This document shows, piece by piece, positions 1 through 6,297 of a stretch of 6,506 nucleotides of DNA. The notes beneath the pieces are model-generated. The model saw only the letters and a list, made by a program, of their open reading frames with translations. It searched no databases and was not told the DNA's origin. The stretch is from Mucilaginibacter sp. (GTDB lineage: Bacteria > Bacteroidota > Bacteroidia > Sphingobacteriales > Sphingobacteriaceae), in the NCBI GenBank assembly GCA_019235595.1, contig JAFAKI010000363.1, positions 1-6,506 on the forward strand, written 5' to 3'. A program made the translations under genes and the position numbers. Each line of letters begins with the position of its first letter. Position 1 is the stretch's first letter.

Positions 1-1
1 G

Positions 2-490
2 GTAGAGCTATCGATAAAAAATATCGAGGTGGATGGTGTTCCGGTAAAAGGAAGTTTGGATAAGGTGGAGTTTAATGGCAAACAAGTTACAGTGGTCGAC
101 TACAAAACCGGTAAGTTCCGTAACGCTAAAGAAAAACTGCAAAGGCCAACCAACGAGAAACCTAATGGAGGTGATTACTGGCGACAGGCGGTTTTTTATA
201 AGTTACTGATCGAGAATGATCGCTCTAAAGATTGGCAGGTAATTAGCACCCAGTTTGATTTTATCGAACCGGTTAGTGAAGGCGAATACGTTACCGAAAA
301 GATATTGATCAGTCTGGAGGATGTGGAGACTGTACGTGAACAGATCAGGACGGTTTACGCTAAAATACAGGCACATGATTTTAATACCGGCTGCGGAAAA
401 GAGGAATGCGACTGGTGCCATTTTGTGCGCAGCAATTTTAAGCAGACCGGGAATATTATGGAAGAGGCGGAAGAAGCCGATGTCAATTGA
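2..490 (+). CDS. C-terminal PD-(D/E)XK nuclease domain of a probable helicase-nuclease (5' truncated)
   Basis: The reading frame is open to the left edge, so this is the end of a longer gene; the GTG at 29 is an internal Val codon. The 162 visible residues carry the RecB-family nuclease core: GSLDKVE, with the metal-binding Asp at 59-61, then VVDYKTGK, with Asp at 98-100 and catalytic Lys at 104-106. A helical stretch follows with WRQAVFYKLL, the Q-x3-Y type motif of this fold. Near the end are three cysteines spaced C-x4-C-x2-C (GCGKEECDWC), where AddB-like and many RecB-type nucleases hold the last ligands of a 4Fe-4S cluster. No fourth Cys follows, so a cluster is only possible. The tail is acidic. 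In Bacteroidota this domain usually ends a UvrD/AddA-type helicase or an AddB-like protein acting on DNA double-strand ends; the helicase part lies outside, so the exact family is inferred. The next gene starts 12 bp downstream. Confidence 0.85.
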   Translation, partial: VELSIKNIEVDGVPVKGSLDKVEFNGKQVTVVDYKTGKFRNAKEKLQRPTNEKPNGGDYWRQAVFYKLLIENDRSKDWQVISTQFDFIEPVSEGEYVTEKILISLEDVETVREQIRTVYAKIQAHDFNTGCGKEECDWCHFVRSNFKQTGNIMEEAEEADVN

Positions 491-502
491 TATAATTCAA
501 TC

Positions 503-1855
503 ATGAAATACCTAAGATTTATTTTGCTGTTATTCTTCTGCGGGCCTGCCTTGGCCCAAACCACCATCCGGCAGGATCCAGCTATCAAACAAATGGTGGA
601 TGAAGTCTCATCGAGCAATATTGAGACAATCATCCGCAAACTGGTGAGTTTTAAATCCCGCCATACATTGGCTGATACAACCAGCAAAATCACTGGCGTC
701 GGTGCTGCCCGAAACTGGATAAAAGCCGAGTATGAACGCTATGCAGCAGACTCTCATGGCCGAATGACCGTGAAATTTGATACTTCTACCCAGCCTAAAG
801 GCGAACGGGTAAATACGCCTGTCAAACTGAAAAATGTGTTGGCCATTTTGAAAGGTACTGATCCCAGGGATACCCGTATTTATATTATTTCCGGACATTA
901 TGATTCAAGGATATCGGATATAATGGATCCAAATGGTGATGAACCAGGCGCAAATGATGATGCATCGGGTACCGCAGTTTCGATGGAGCTGGCCAGAGTG
1001 ATGTCTAAACATTCATTCCCCGCAACGATCATTTTTATGGCTGTAGCGGGTGAGGAGCAGGGGTTATTAGGTTCCGCGCATGTGGCAAAGCGGGCGAAAG
1101 CGGAAAACTGGAATATTGATGCCATGTTGAATAATGATATTGTGGGTAACAGCCACGGCATGGAAACCGATCTGAAAGATAACCGCAGCGTGCGTATATT
1201 CAGTGAGGGGGTGCCTACTATTGATAGCCGTAATGAAAAGAATATCGCGAGCCTGATAGCGTTGGGTGGCGAAAATGATAGTCCTTCACGCGAGCTATCA
1301 CGCTATATTAAAGAAATAGGAGAGCGTTATGTTGATCAATTGGATGTAAAGCTGATATACCGTCGAGACCGCTACCTGCGCGGCGGTGATCATACTCCTT
1401 TCCAGCAGGAAGGGTTTACTGCTGTGCGCATTACCGAAATGAACGAGGATTATACCCGTCAGCATCAGACTATCCGTACCGAAAATGGTGTAAATTATGG
1501 CGACCTGCCCGATTATGTAGATTTTAATTACGTGCAAAAAGTCGCCCGAATGAACCTTTCGGTTTTGGCCAACCTGGCATCGGCCCCTCCGGAGCCGCAA
1601 AAAGTAGGTATGGTAACCAGCGGTTTAACCAACCGCACTCAATTAAAATGGGACGCCCCTGCCAATGGTAAAAAGCCGGCAGGTTATTATGTTCTGATGC
1701 GCGAAACCATCAGTCCGTATTGGGAGAAGAAGTTTTATGTAACTGACACTAAGGCTGATCTGGCTTACTCAAAGGATAATTACTTTTTCGCGGTGCAATC
1801 CGTGGATGGAGAAGGGCATGAGAGTTTGCCGGTGTACCCGAAACCGGTAAAATAA
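503..1855 (+). CDS. Secreted M28-family zinc peptidase with C-terminal fibronectin type III-like domain
   Basis: A 450-residue protein with a Sec signal peptide (Lys/Arg then a hydrophobic core, residues 1-18, probable cleavage after ALA). C13 does not sit in a good lipobox, so a soluble periplasmic or secreted enzyme is more likely than a lipoprotein. The M28 dinuclear zinc site is complete by family comparison: His132 in GHYDS, bridging Asp152 in GANDDASG, base Glu184 and zinc ligand Glu185 in AGEEQG, Asp212 in NNDIVG and His297 in GGDHTPF. The family comprises mostly aminopeptidases that remove N-terminal residues from peptides; the substrate cannot be read from sequence. Residues about 362-450 form a beta-rich module (LKWDAP, AGYYVLMR, YFFAVQSVDGEG) typical of fibronectin type III tails on secreted Bacteroidota enzymes. 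The ATG at 503 is chosen because it begins the signal peptide. It follows the nuclease gene by 12 bp and may be read from the same transcript. Confidence 0.93.
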   Translation: MKYLRFILLLFFCGPALAQTTIRQDPAIKQMVDEVSSSNIETIIRKLVSFKSRHTLADTTSKITGVGAARNWIKAEYERYAADSHGRMTVKFDTSTQPKGERVNTPVKLKNVLAILKGTDPRDTRIYIISGHYDSRISDIMDPNGDEPGANDDASGTAVSMELARVMSKHSFPATIIFMAVAGEEQGLLGSAHVAKRAKAENWNIDAMLNNDIVGNSHGMETDLKDNRSVRIFSEGVPTIDSRNEKNIASLIALGGENDSPSRELSRYIKEIGERYVDQLDVKLIYRRDRYLRGGDHTPFQQEGFTAVRITEMNEDYTRQHQTIRTENGVNYGDLPDYVDFNYVQKVARMNLSVLANLASAPPEPQKVGMVTSGLTNRTQLKWDAPANGKKPAGYYVLMRETISPYWEKKFYVTDTKADLAYSKDNYFFAVQSVDGEGHESLPVYPKPVK

Positions 1856-1861
1856 CGATTA

Positions 1862-2419
1862 ATGATCATGAATGAGATATTAAACCTGATAGTTAATGCC
1901 ATTTTCAGCGGATCATTGATTTTGCTGATATGTTTATTATTGATAAAACTTTTCAAGGTCAGCATCCATCCAATAAAGTATAAAATACTTATCAACGCGG
2001 TTAACTATACATTACTGTTAGGCTCAATGTTGTACTTATTCATGCTAATTGTATATCTCTACATTGGGTTTTTTTCAGGGGGAGAGTATGAGCAGTTTGC
2101 CGTAAGTGATCGACTATTTGGATCTTATTGGTGGGCATTATGGATTTTTACTTTTGTTCCTTATGCTGTTTTACCACAACTATTATGGAGTGAAAGATTT
2201 AGACAAAGTATTGTCGGTGTATCAATAGTTATGATCCCATGGGCAGTAATACTCCTACTCAAAAGTTTGGGAAATTATCAAGGATTTCATTTTGAATGGA
2301 GTCACATGATTATCGATAACTTAAAAGACATCTTACTTTACTTGCCGATACTTATTGCCGTGTATACGGTTTTAACTTTGCGAAAAAAGCATTCTGGGGT
2401 TGAGTCAACTGATCTCTAA
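1862..2419 (+). CDS. AT-rich multi-pass membrane protein of unknown function
   Basis: I do not recognise this 185-residue protein. It has about five hydrophobic helices: residues 5-29, 44-71, 88-109, 115-134 and 152-172. Between helices 2 and 3 is a loop with GGEYEQF. The C-terminus is short and charged (RKKHSGVESTDL). No catalytic or ligand motif is evident. It starts 6 bp after the peptidase stop, so it may be co-transcribed with the peptidase. The ATG at 1862 is used; a second in-frame ATG at 1868 would shorten it by two residues, and neither has a clear ribosome site. Base composition differs from its neighbours: a hand count of 1861-1980 gives about 30% GC, against about 52% for 661-720 in the peptidase gene. 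That suggests later acquisition or a lineage-specific gene. Its last codons run into the heptamer array shared with the convergent permease gene. Confidence 0.75.
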   Translation: MIMNEILNLIVNAIFSGSLILLICLLLIKLFKVSIHPIKYKILINAVNYTLLLGSMLYLFMLIVYLYIGFFSGGEYEQFAVSDRLFGSYWWALWIFTFVPYAVLPQLLWSERFRQSIVGVSIVMIPWAVILLLKSLGNYQGFHFEWSHMIIDNLKDILLYLPILIAVYTVLTLRKKHSGVESTDL

Positions 2420-2445
2420 TCACTAACCTCTGATCACTAACTGCT
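2404..2445. repeat. Degenerate 7-bp tandem array at a convergent gene junction
   Basis: Six consecutive heptamers read on the + strand: GTCAACT, GATCTCT, AATCACT, AACCTCT, GATCACT, AACTGCT. All end in CT, and four or more positions agree with RATCACT in most units. The array covers the last codons and stop of the membrane protein gene (TAA 2417-2419), the whole 24-bp gap, and the first bases of the permease stop codon (TAG on the - strand, 2446-2444). No GC-rich hairpin with a U-run is seen here. Confidence 0.7.
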
Positions 2446-3250
2446 ATTTCACACTCTTCTTCAACACAATAAAATAGCCGAGAATAAACACCGCCACCGC
2501 AACAGCCAAACTCACAAATATATCCTTGGTGAATAGCTCGACAGTAATTTGAGGTACTGCAGGGCCATTGGCTATATTGCTTGGTTTTAAACTTTTTACC
2601 GTAAGCATAGCATGTGCGTAGGGGAACAGGTATGCGTATCCCCAACCCAGGTTAGCCATTATTATGCCGGCAATTGTTGCCACGAAGCCAATACCCATCG
2701 GTTTTAAAAAATCGCGGAAAAGCAGGCTTAGCAAAAACTGGATGGACAATATTCCGAGCGATGCTAAAAACAGCTTGAAGTAGATTTGCGTGAGTAGTTT
2801 TTCAATGTGGTATTCATTGAACTTCAACTCAGGTTTCAGCACACTTAAAAAATTACCGAAACCAATCGTAAAAAGTACGAACAACGTCAGGCAAAGTAAC
2901 ACCAGGAAAAGAGCATAGAAATACTTGGCGGAGTATATCGACCACTTAGCGATCGGTAAGCTGAATAATGATTTCCATGTTTCAGACTTATGTTCAATGT
3001 TGTTGACGGAGTAGGCAATAAAAATGATCAGCATGGGCAGTAATAACGACCCCATCACCGCCAGAATAGCTCCTGCAAATTGAAGCCATACCATGGGGCC
3101 GGGAAGTTTAGCTATTTTTTCACTATGGCTGAAAAATCCTATAAATAACAGCAGGCAGATAAGTAACGGCAGCAAAACAGCGCTCCAAAAACCCATTGTT
3201 TTGCGCGTTTTATAAAATTCAGACCGGAACGATAGTAAAAATCCCTTCAT
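2444..3250 (-). CDS. ABC-2 type transporter permease, BcrB/lantibiotic-immunity-like
   Basis: A 268-residue integral membrane protein with six predicted helices: about residues 20-40, 54-82, 107-133, 155-177, 183-206 and 243-263. The N-terminus (FLLSFRSEFYKTRKTMGFW) and the loop after helix 2 (NNIEHKSETWKSLFSLPIAKW) are the hallmark segments of the ABC-2 permeases paired with BcrA-type ATPases, which include bacitracin and lantibiotic self-protection exporters. In that family the permease forms the membrane channel and the ATPase drives it. The substrate here is unknown. The ATG at 3250 follows the ATPase stop by 4 bp, so the two are surely co-transcribed and probably coupled in translation. 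The gene ends tail-to-tail with the + strand membrane protein gene. Confidence 0.88.
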   Translation of the reverse strand: MKGFLLSFRSEFYKTRKTMGFWSAVLLPLLICLLLFIGFFSHSEKIAKLPGPMVWLQFAGAILAVMGSLLLPMLIIFIAYSVNNIEHKSETWKSLFSLPIAKWSIYSAKYFYALFLVLLCLTLFVLFTIGFGNFLSVLKPELKFNEYHIEKLLTQIYFKLFLASLGILSIQFLLSLLFRDFLKPMGIGFVATIAGIIMANLGWGYAYLFPYAHAMLTVKSLKPSNIANGPAVPQITVELFTKDIFVSLAVAVAVFILGYFIVLKKSVK

Positions 3251-3254
3251 CGAC

Positions 3255-4154
3255 TCAGGCTTTTTGGGTGATATCTAAAAATAATTTCTCCAGGTCTTTG
3301 TGCACCTTGCGGATGCTGTAAACCGTATATTCGTTTTTGTTCAGCAGGCTGTTGATCTCGCCCATTTGCTCTTTTGAAGTAAAAGGAAGCGACAAATGGT
3401 CGTCATTTACATCCGTAACTAAGAACCCCTGCTTTTTTAGCAGGTTTGCTGCGTCAACTGTGCTATCCAACTCTACCTGAACTTGCGGCTGACTAATGGT
3501 TTCCAGATCCTTTATACTTCCCTGGAAAAGCATTTCACCTTTATGGATAATGCCCACATGAGTAGCCATACGTTCCACTTCGGCCAGTAAATGGCTGGAT
3601 ACAAAAACTGTTTTTTTATGTTGAGTAACGAGCCTGATAAGCAGTTCCCGTATTTCGATGATCCCATTTGGATCAAGACCGTTTGTAGGTTCATCCAAAA
3701 TCAAAAGTTTCGGATCAGATAATAAAGCGAGGGCAATACCCAGTCGTTGCTTCATCCCCAGCGAATATTTTCCGGCTTTTTTGTTTGCGGCGTCCGTAAG
3801 GTGAACAAGATCGAGCATCTCATCTACTCGCTTTTCAGGAACTTGCAACAGCAATGCCCGGTTGATCAGATTTTCCCTGCCCGAAAGATGGAGGTAAATA
3901 GCAGGTTGCTCTATCAGCGAACCAATTTCTGAGAGAATAGAAATGCGGTTGCTTTGCAGCTCTTTATTAAAAATATGGATGCTGCCCTGATCTGTTTTTA
4001 GCAGATTGAGCAGCAATTTTATAGTAGTGGTTTTTCCGGCACCGTTTGGGCCGAGGAAACCGTAAATACTGCCTTCGGGCACTTGTAGGGATAGTGATTT
4101 GACAACCTGCTGGCTGCCAAAATTAAAGCTTAACCCCTCCGTGCTGATTACCAT
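3255..4154 (-). CDS. ABC transporter ATP-binding protein, BcrA/CcmA-type
   Basis: A 299-residue cytoplasmic ATPase. Visible motifs, numbered from the chosen start: Walker A GPNGAGKT at 35-42 with Lys41; Q-loop region IGSLIEQP at 77-84, with Glu82 followed by Gln83, a form usual in this subfamily; signature SLGMKQR at 131-137, a variant of LSGGQ; Walker B LLILDE ending Asp154-Glu155; D-loop GLDP at 159-162; switch His188. After about residue 215 comes the small C-terminal domain found in BcrA-type exporters (VQVELDST, KVHKDLEKLFLDITQ). I choose the ATG at 4154 rather than the in-frame ATG at 4178 because homologous ATPases begin with a short MVISTEGLSF-type strand. The ATG at 4154 also overlaps the upstream stop as ATGGTAA, a translational coupling arrangement. 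It pairs with the permease 4 bp downstream; the complex probably exports a hydrophobic compound or peptide. Confidence 0.93.
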   Translation of the reverse strand: MVISTEGLSFNFGSQQVVKSLSLQVPEGSIYGFLGPNGAGKTTTIKLLLNLLKTDQGSIHIFNKELQSNRISILSEIGSLIEQPAIYLHLSGRENLINRALLLQVPEKRVDEMLDLVHLTDAANKKAGKYSLGMKQRLGIALALLSDPKLLILDEPTNGLDPNGIIEIRELLIRLVTQHKKTVFVSSHLLAEVERMATHVGIIHKGEMLFQGSIKDLETISQPQVQVELDSTVDAANLLKKQGFLVTDVNDDHLSLPFTSKEQMGEINSLLNKNEYTVYSIRKVHKDLEKLFLDITQKA

Positions 4155-4357
4155 AGTTTTTCTTTGGCAACAGAGCAAACAGTTTTAACTAAAGTTACGC
4201 CTTTATAAAACAGTGAAGTTGCATGTACTGCGGCAGAAGCACCTTCAGCGTAAACCTTTTTTTGTTGAAATTGATAACCTATCCCCATCACCAAAGCAAA
4301 TACTACAGGTAACAGCAGTAAGATAAATGGATTCGAATTAGAGACTAGCTTTTTCAT
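4148..4357 (-). CDS. Small single-helix membrane protein heading the ABC operon, unknown function
   Basis: A 69-residue reading frame. The basic start MKKLVSNSN is followed by a strong hydrophobic helix (residues 10-29, FILLLLPVVFALVMGIGYQF). A lysine cluster (QQKK) comes next, then a moderately hydrophobic tail with one Cys (Cys61). The first half could be a signal anchor. Two things argue that it is a real gene: it is the first frame on this strand after the divergent control region, and its stop overlaps the ATPase start (ATGGTAA, 4154-4148), as in coupled operons. It might be a small accessory subunit of the transporter or a leader peptide whose translation feeds the ATPase; neither is shown. 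No family is recognised, and without homologues it could still be a chance frame in the leader. Confidence 0.62.
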   Translation of the reverse strand: MKKLVSNSNPFILLLLPVVFALVMGIGYQFQQKKVYAEGASAAVHATSLFYKGVTLVKTVCSVAKEKLW

Positions 4358-4437
4358 TGTGTGTGACGTTTATGATACAAATAAACAGCGAAAGTTTAAC
4401 CTGCTAAAAAGTATTAGACCAACTGACGGGAATTGTA

Positions 4438-4496
4438 GATGAACGGACATTTTGCTGTGATTTGGCGTTCATCGGAAATTTTGCCGGGTTTATCGG
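4438..4496. promoter_or_regulatory. Candidate LytTR-type operator in the divergent control region
   Basis: Three related sites share a GTTYATC core. On the + strand GTTCATCGG (4467-4475) and GTTTATCGG (4488-4496) match at 8 of 9 bases and start exactly 21 bp apart, two helical turns. That is the usual spacing of LytTR-family direct repeats. On the - strand CCGTTCATC (4446-4438) forms a perfect 8-bp dyad with CGTTCATC (4466-4473). The extended - strand site TCCGTTCAT fits the published LytTR consensus [TA][AC][CA]GTTN[AG][TG] at every position and resembles the AlgR core CCGTTCGTC. A LytTR regulator is encoded one gene downstream, so autoregulation or control of the divergent ABC operon is plausible. 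Binding is inferred. Confidence 0.5.
4444..4484. repeat. Imperfect 12-bp direct repeat, 29-bp period
   Basis: CGGACATTTTGC (4444-4455) and CGGAAATTTTGC (4473-4484) match at 11 of 12 positions. Extending left to 16 bases gives 13 matches. Each copy abuts one arm of the GATGAACG/CGTTCATC dyad, so the region is a composite of direct and inverted repeats. It probably belongs to the same operator as the GTTYATC sites or to a second factor's site. Confidence 0.6.
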
Positions 4497-4507
4497 TAAA
4501 AATGGGG

Positions 4508-4526
4508 GCTATATATAAATATATAC
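4508..4526 (+). promoter_or_regulatory. Possible promoter region of the kinase-regulator operon
   Basis: A 16-bp run of only A and T (4510-4525, TATATATAAATATATA) begins 13 bp after the last GTTTATCGG site and lies about 35 bp before the kinase start. It is a plausible melting region for a promoter activated from the upstream sites. It does not match the Bacteroidota -7 element TAnnTTTG, so the call rests on position and composition only. Confidence 0.25.
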
Positions 4527-4552
4527 CTGATAACTGCTGAATATATTACATT

Positions 4553-4557
4553 AGAGG
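4553..4557 (+). promoter_or_regulatory. Purine-rich ribosome site of the kinase gene
   Basis: AGAGG stands only 2 bases before the ATG at 4560, closer than the usual 5-9. It is the one Shine-Dalgarno-like string at a gene start in this window; Bacteroidota often initiate without one. There is no better in-frame start nearby, since the first helix begins within ten residues of this ATG. Confidence 0.3.
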
Positions 4558-4559
4558 CA

Positions 4560-5570
4560 ATGAAGCGTAACTGGCAAATATTCTGGCACGTTGTTTTTTG
4601 GGTCAGCCTTGTCTCTTATTTTGTTTACCTGGCGCATAGCAACAGCAAAATGACTGCCGCACAGTTAGCCGTCATATTTGGTCTTTTCAGCGTGGTGAAT
4701 ATTGGCCTGTTTTACCTCAATTATCTGTACCTCATCCCAAAATTTCTCGACAAGAAGAGGTATCGTTATTATTCGCTGGCTCTTGTTGTCGTCATTGTTG
4801 TATTTGCCTTGGGTAAGTATGGACTGGCCAGCATCTTCAAAGCGTATATCCTGGTGGATGGTCACAAACAAACATCCTTCGGAACGTACATGATCAGTTC
4901 ATGTTTAACCAATATATTTTTCCTGTTTCTGAGTACAGCATTGAAGTTTGGCGTCGATTGGTTCCTGAATGAACGCATCCAACGAGACCTCGAGAACCAG
5001 CGCCTGACTGCCGAACTGGCTTTCCTGAAATCGCAGATCAACCCGCATTTTTTATTTAATTCGCTCAATAGTATTTATTCGCTGGCTTATCAGAAGTCTG
5101 ACACCACGCCGGAGGCTATCCTGAAGCTTTCGGAAATTATGCGGTATATGCTTTATGAGAGTAACGATAATAAGGTCGACCTGTCAAAAGAGCTGCAATA
5201 CCTGCAGAATTATATTGATCTGCAAAAAATCAGGTTTGGCAATAAGGCCTTTGTCGACTTTAAAATAACAGGTGAAGTTGGTGATCAAAAGATTGTACCT
5301 TTGCTGTTGATCGCATTTATAGAAAATGCCTTTAAACACGGAGTAGCCAATGACCCGTCTTCGCCCATATGTTTACGGATAAATCTGGATGGCACGCATC
5401 TCCATTTTTTTATGGAGAATAAAAAGCACATGATGAACCGGGATACCGAGGGTGGAATCGGGTTAAATAATGTTAAAAGACGACTCGACCTGCTTTATCA
5501 CGGGAATTATACCTTAACTATACAGGACGAACCCAATACCTATACTTGCGAATTATCCTTAGTTTTATAA
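4560..5570 (+). CDS. LytS-type sensor histidine kinase
   Basis: A 336-residue membrane kinase of the His_kinase (PF06580) class. Four helices, about residues 7-26, 36-58, 69-95 and 110-133, form a membrane sensor with only short loops, so the signal is probably sensed in or near the membrane. A coiled coil (137-158, NERIQRDLENQRLTAELAFL) leads into the phosphoacceptor motif KSQINPHFLFNSLNS, with His163. The ATP-binding domain shows the N-box FIENAFKH (253-260, Asn256) and a G-box GGIGLNNVKRRL (298-309). It ends in the family's typical beta strand. It would autophosphorylate His163 and pass the phosphate to the regulator starting 1 bp after its stop. It is divergent from the ABC operon across 202 bp that contain candidate LytTR sites. 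Signal and targets are unknown. Confidence 0.95.
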   Translation: MKRNWQIFWHVVFWVSLVSYFVYLAHSNSKMTAAQLAVIFGLFSVVNIGLFYLNYLYLIPKFLDKKRYRYYSLALVVVIVVFALGKYGLASIFKAYILVDGHKQTSFGTYMISSCLTNIFFLFLSTALKFGVDWFLNERIQRDLENQRLTAELAFLKSQINPHFLFNSLNSIYSLAYQKSDTTPEAILKLSEIMRYMLYESNDNKVDLSKELQYLQNYIDLQKIRFGNKAFVDFKITGEVGDQKIVPLLLIAFIENAFKHGVANDPSSPICLRINLDGTHLHFFMENKKHMMNRDTEGGIGLNNVKRRLDLLYHGNYTLTIQDEPNTYTCELSLVL

Positions 5571-5571
5571 T

Positions 5572-6297
5572 ATGATCAGATGCCTTGTAGTTGATGATGA
5601 GCCTTTGGCGCTGCATATATTGGAAGATTACATATCCAAGATGCCTTTTTTGCAATTGGTGAAGGTAACTACCAATCCTATCGAGGCGTTGCAATTGGTG
5701 CAGGAAGGGAATATCGACCTGGTTTTCCTGGATGTACAGATGCCTGAGCTAACCGGTATCCAGTTTTTGCGTATTGCTAATGGTAAATCAAAAGTGATAT
5801 TGACCACTGCCTATCCGCAATATGCTTTAGAAGGCTATGAACTGGATGTTATCGACTACCTGCTAAAACCCATAGCGTTTGATCGTTTCTTTAAATCGGT
5901 ACAAAAGGCACAGGCGATTATACAGCCATCCACAAAAACTGAAATCAAAGTTGAAGCTGCCCCGCAAAATGATTTTTTGAGCGATTTTATCTTCGTCAAG
6001 ACAGAACACAAAATCCAGAAAGTATACCTGAACGATATTTTGTTTATCGAAGGTTTGAAAGATTATATCTCCATTTTTACCCCTGCCGAGCGTATTATCA
6101 CCCTGCAGAACATGAAAAAAATGGAAGACGCTTTACCGGAAAAGCATTTCATCCGGGTTCACAAATCCTATATCGTCTCTATCAATAAGATCGACAGCAT
6201 CGAACGCAGTCGTATTTTTATTGGCGACAAAATTATTCCCGTAGGCGATACTTACCGTGAGGATTTCTTTAAGATTGTTGACGGGAAGAATATTTGA
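5572..6297 (+). CDS. LytTR-family response regulator
   Basis: A 241-residue two-domain regulator. The receiver domain (1-118) has the acidic pocket Asp8-Asp9 (VVDDEP), phosphoacceptor Asp54 (VFLDVQMP), switch Thr78/Thr79 (ILTTAY) and Lys99 (YLLKPI), all intact. A linker (about 119-136) joins it to a LytTR DNA-binding domain (137-236), with IFVKTEHKIQKVYLNDILFIEGLKDY and the conserved FIRVHKSYIVSINKI segment (193-207). LytTR domains bind pairs of short repeats upstream of target genes. The gene begins 1 bp after the kinase stop, in a TAATATG arrangement, so the two are co-expressed. The upstream intergenic GTTYATC repeats are natural candidate sites. The stop codon's last base starts the second heptamer array. 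Confidence 0.96.
   Translation: MIRCLVVDDEPLALHILEDYISKMPFLQLVKVTTNPIEALQLVQEGNIDLVFLDVQMPELTGIQFLRIANGKSKVILTTAYPQYALEGYELDVIDYLLKPIAFDRFFKSVQKAQAIIQPSTKTEIKVEAAPQNDFLSDFIFVKTEHKIQKVYLNDILFIEGLKDYISIFTPAERIITLQNMKKMEDALPEKHFIRVHKSYIVSINKIDSIERSRIFIGDKIIPVGDTYREDFFKIVDGKNI

Noticed and set aside
491..496. TATAAT string before the peptidase gene
   Set aside because: It ends 6 bp before the ATG, so a transcript starting from it would begin at or inside the coding start, and Bacteroidota promoters use a TAnnTTTG element instead.
503..559. Lipoprotein signal at C13 of the peptidase
   Set aside because: The residues before the Cys are Leu-Phe-Phe, lacking the small residue needed at -1; a signal peptidase I site (ALA) fits better.
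355..693. Open frames of 60-112 codons antisense to the nuclease, peptidase, kinase and ATPase genes
   Set aside because: They lie wholly opposite strongly supported genes, have no recognisable motifs and no independent spacing or start signals; they are frame shadows.
2404..2445. CRISPR array
   Set aside because: Seven-base contiguous degenerate units without spacers cannot be a CRISPR array, and no cas gene is present.
4155..4178. Longer ATPase form starting at the ATG at 4178
   Set aside because: The extra residues MLCCQRKT do not resemble the start of BcrA-type ATPases and overlap the upstream small gene in another frame; the ATG at 4154 gives the usual N-terminus and a coupled overlap.
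4368..4386. GTTTAT/ATAAAC inverted repeat just upstream of the small gene as a further LytTR site
   Set aside because: The arms are only six AT-rich bases and fit the consensus less well than the 4438-4496 sites; chance occurrence is likely.
4358..4440. TAnnTTTG promoter for the - strand ABC operon
   Set aside because: Near matches such as TACTTTTT and TTTATTTG exist on the - strand, but none has a TTG element at the expected distance, so no promoter is called.
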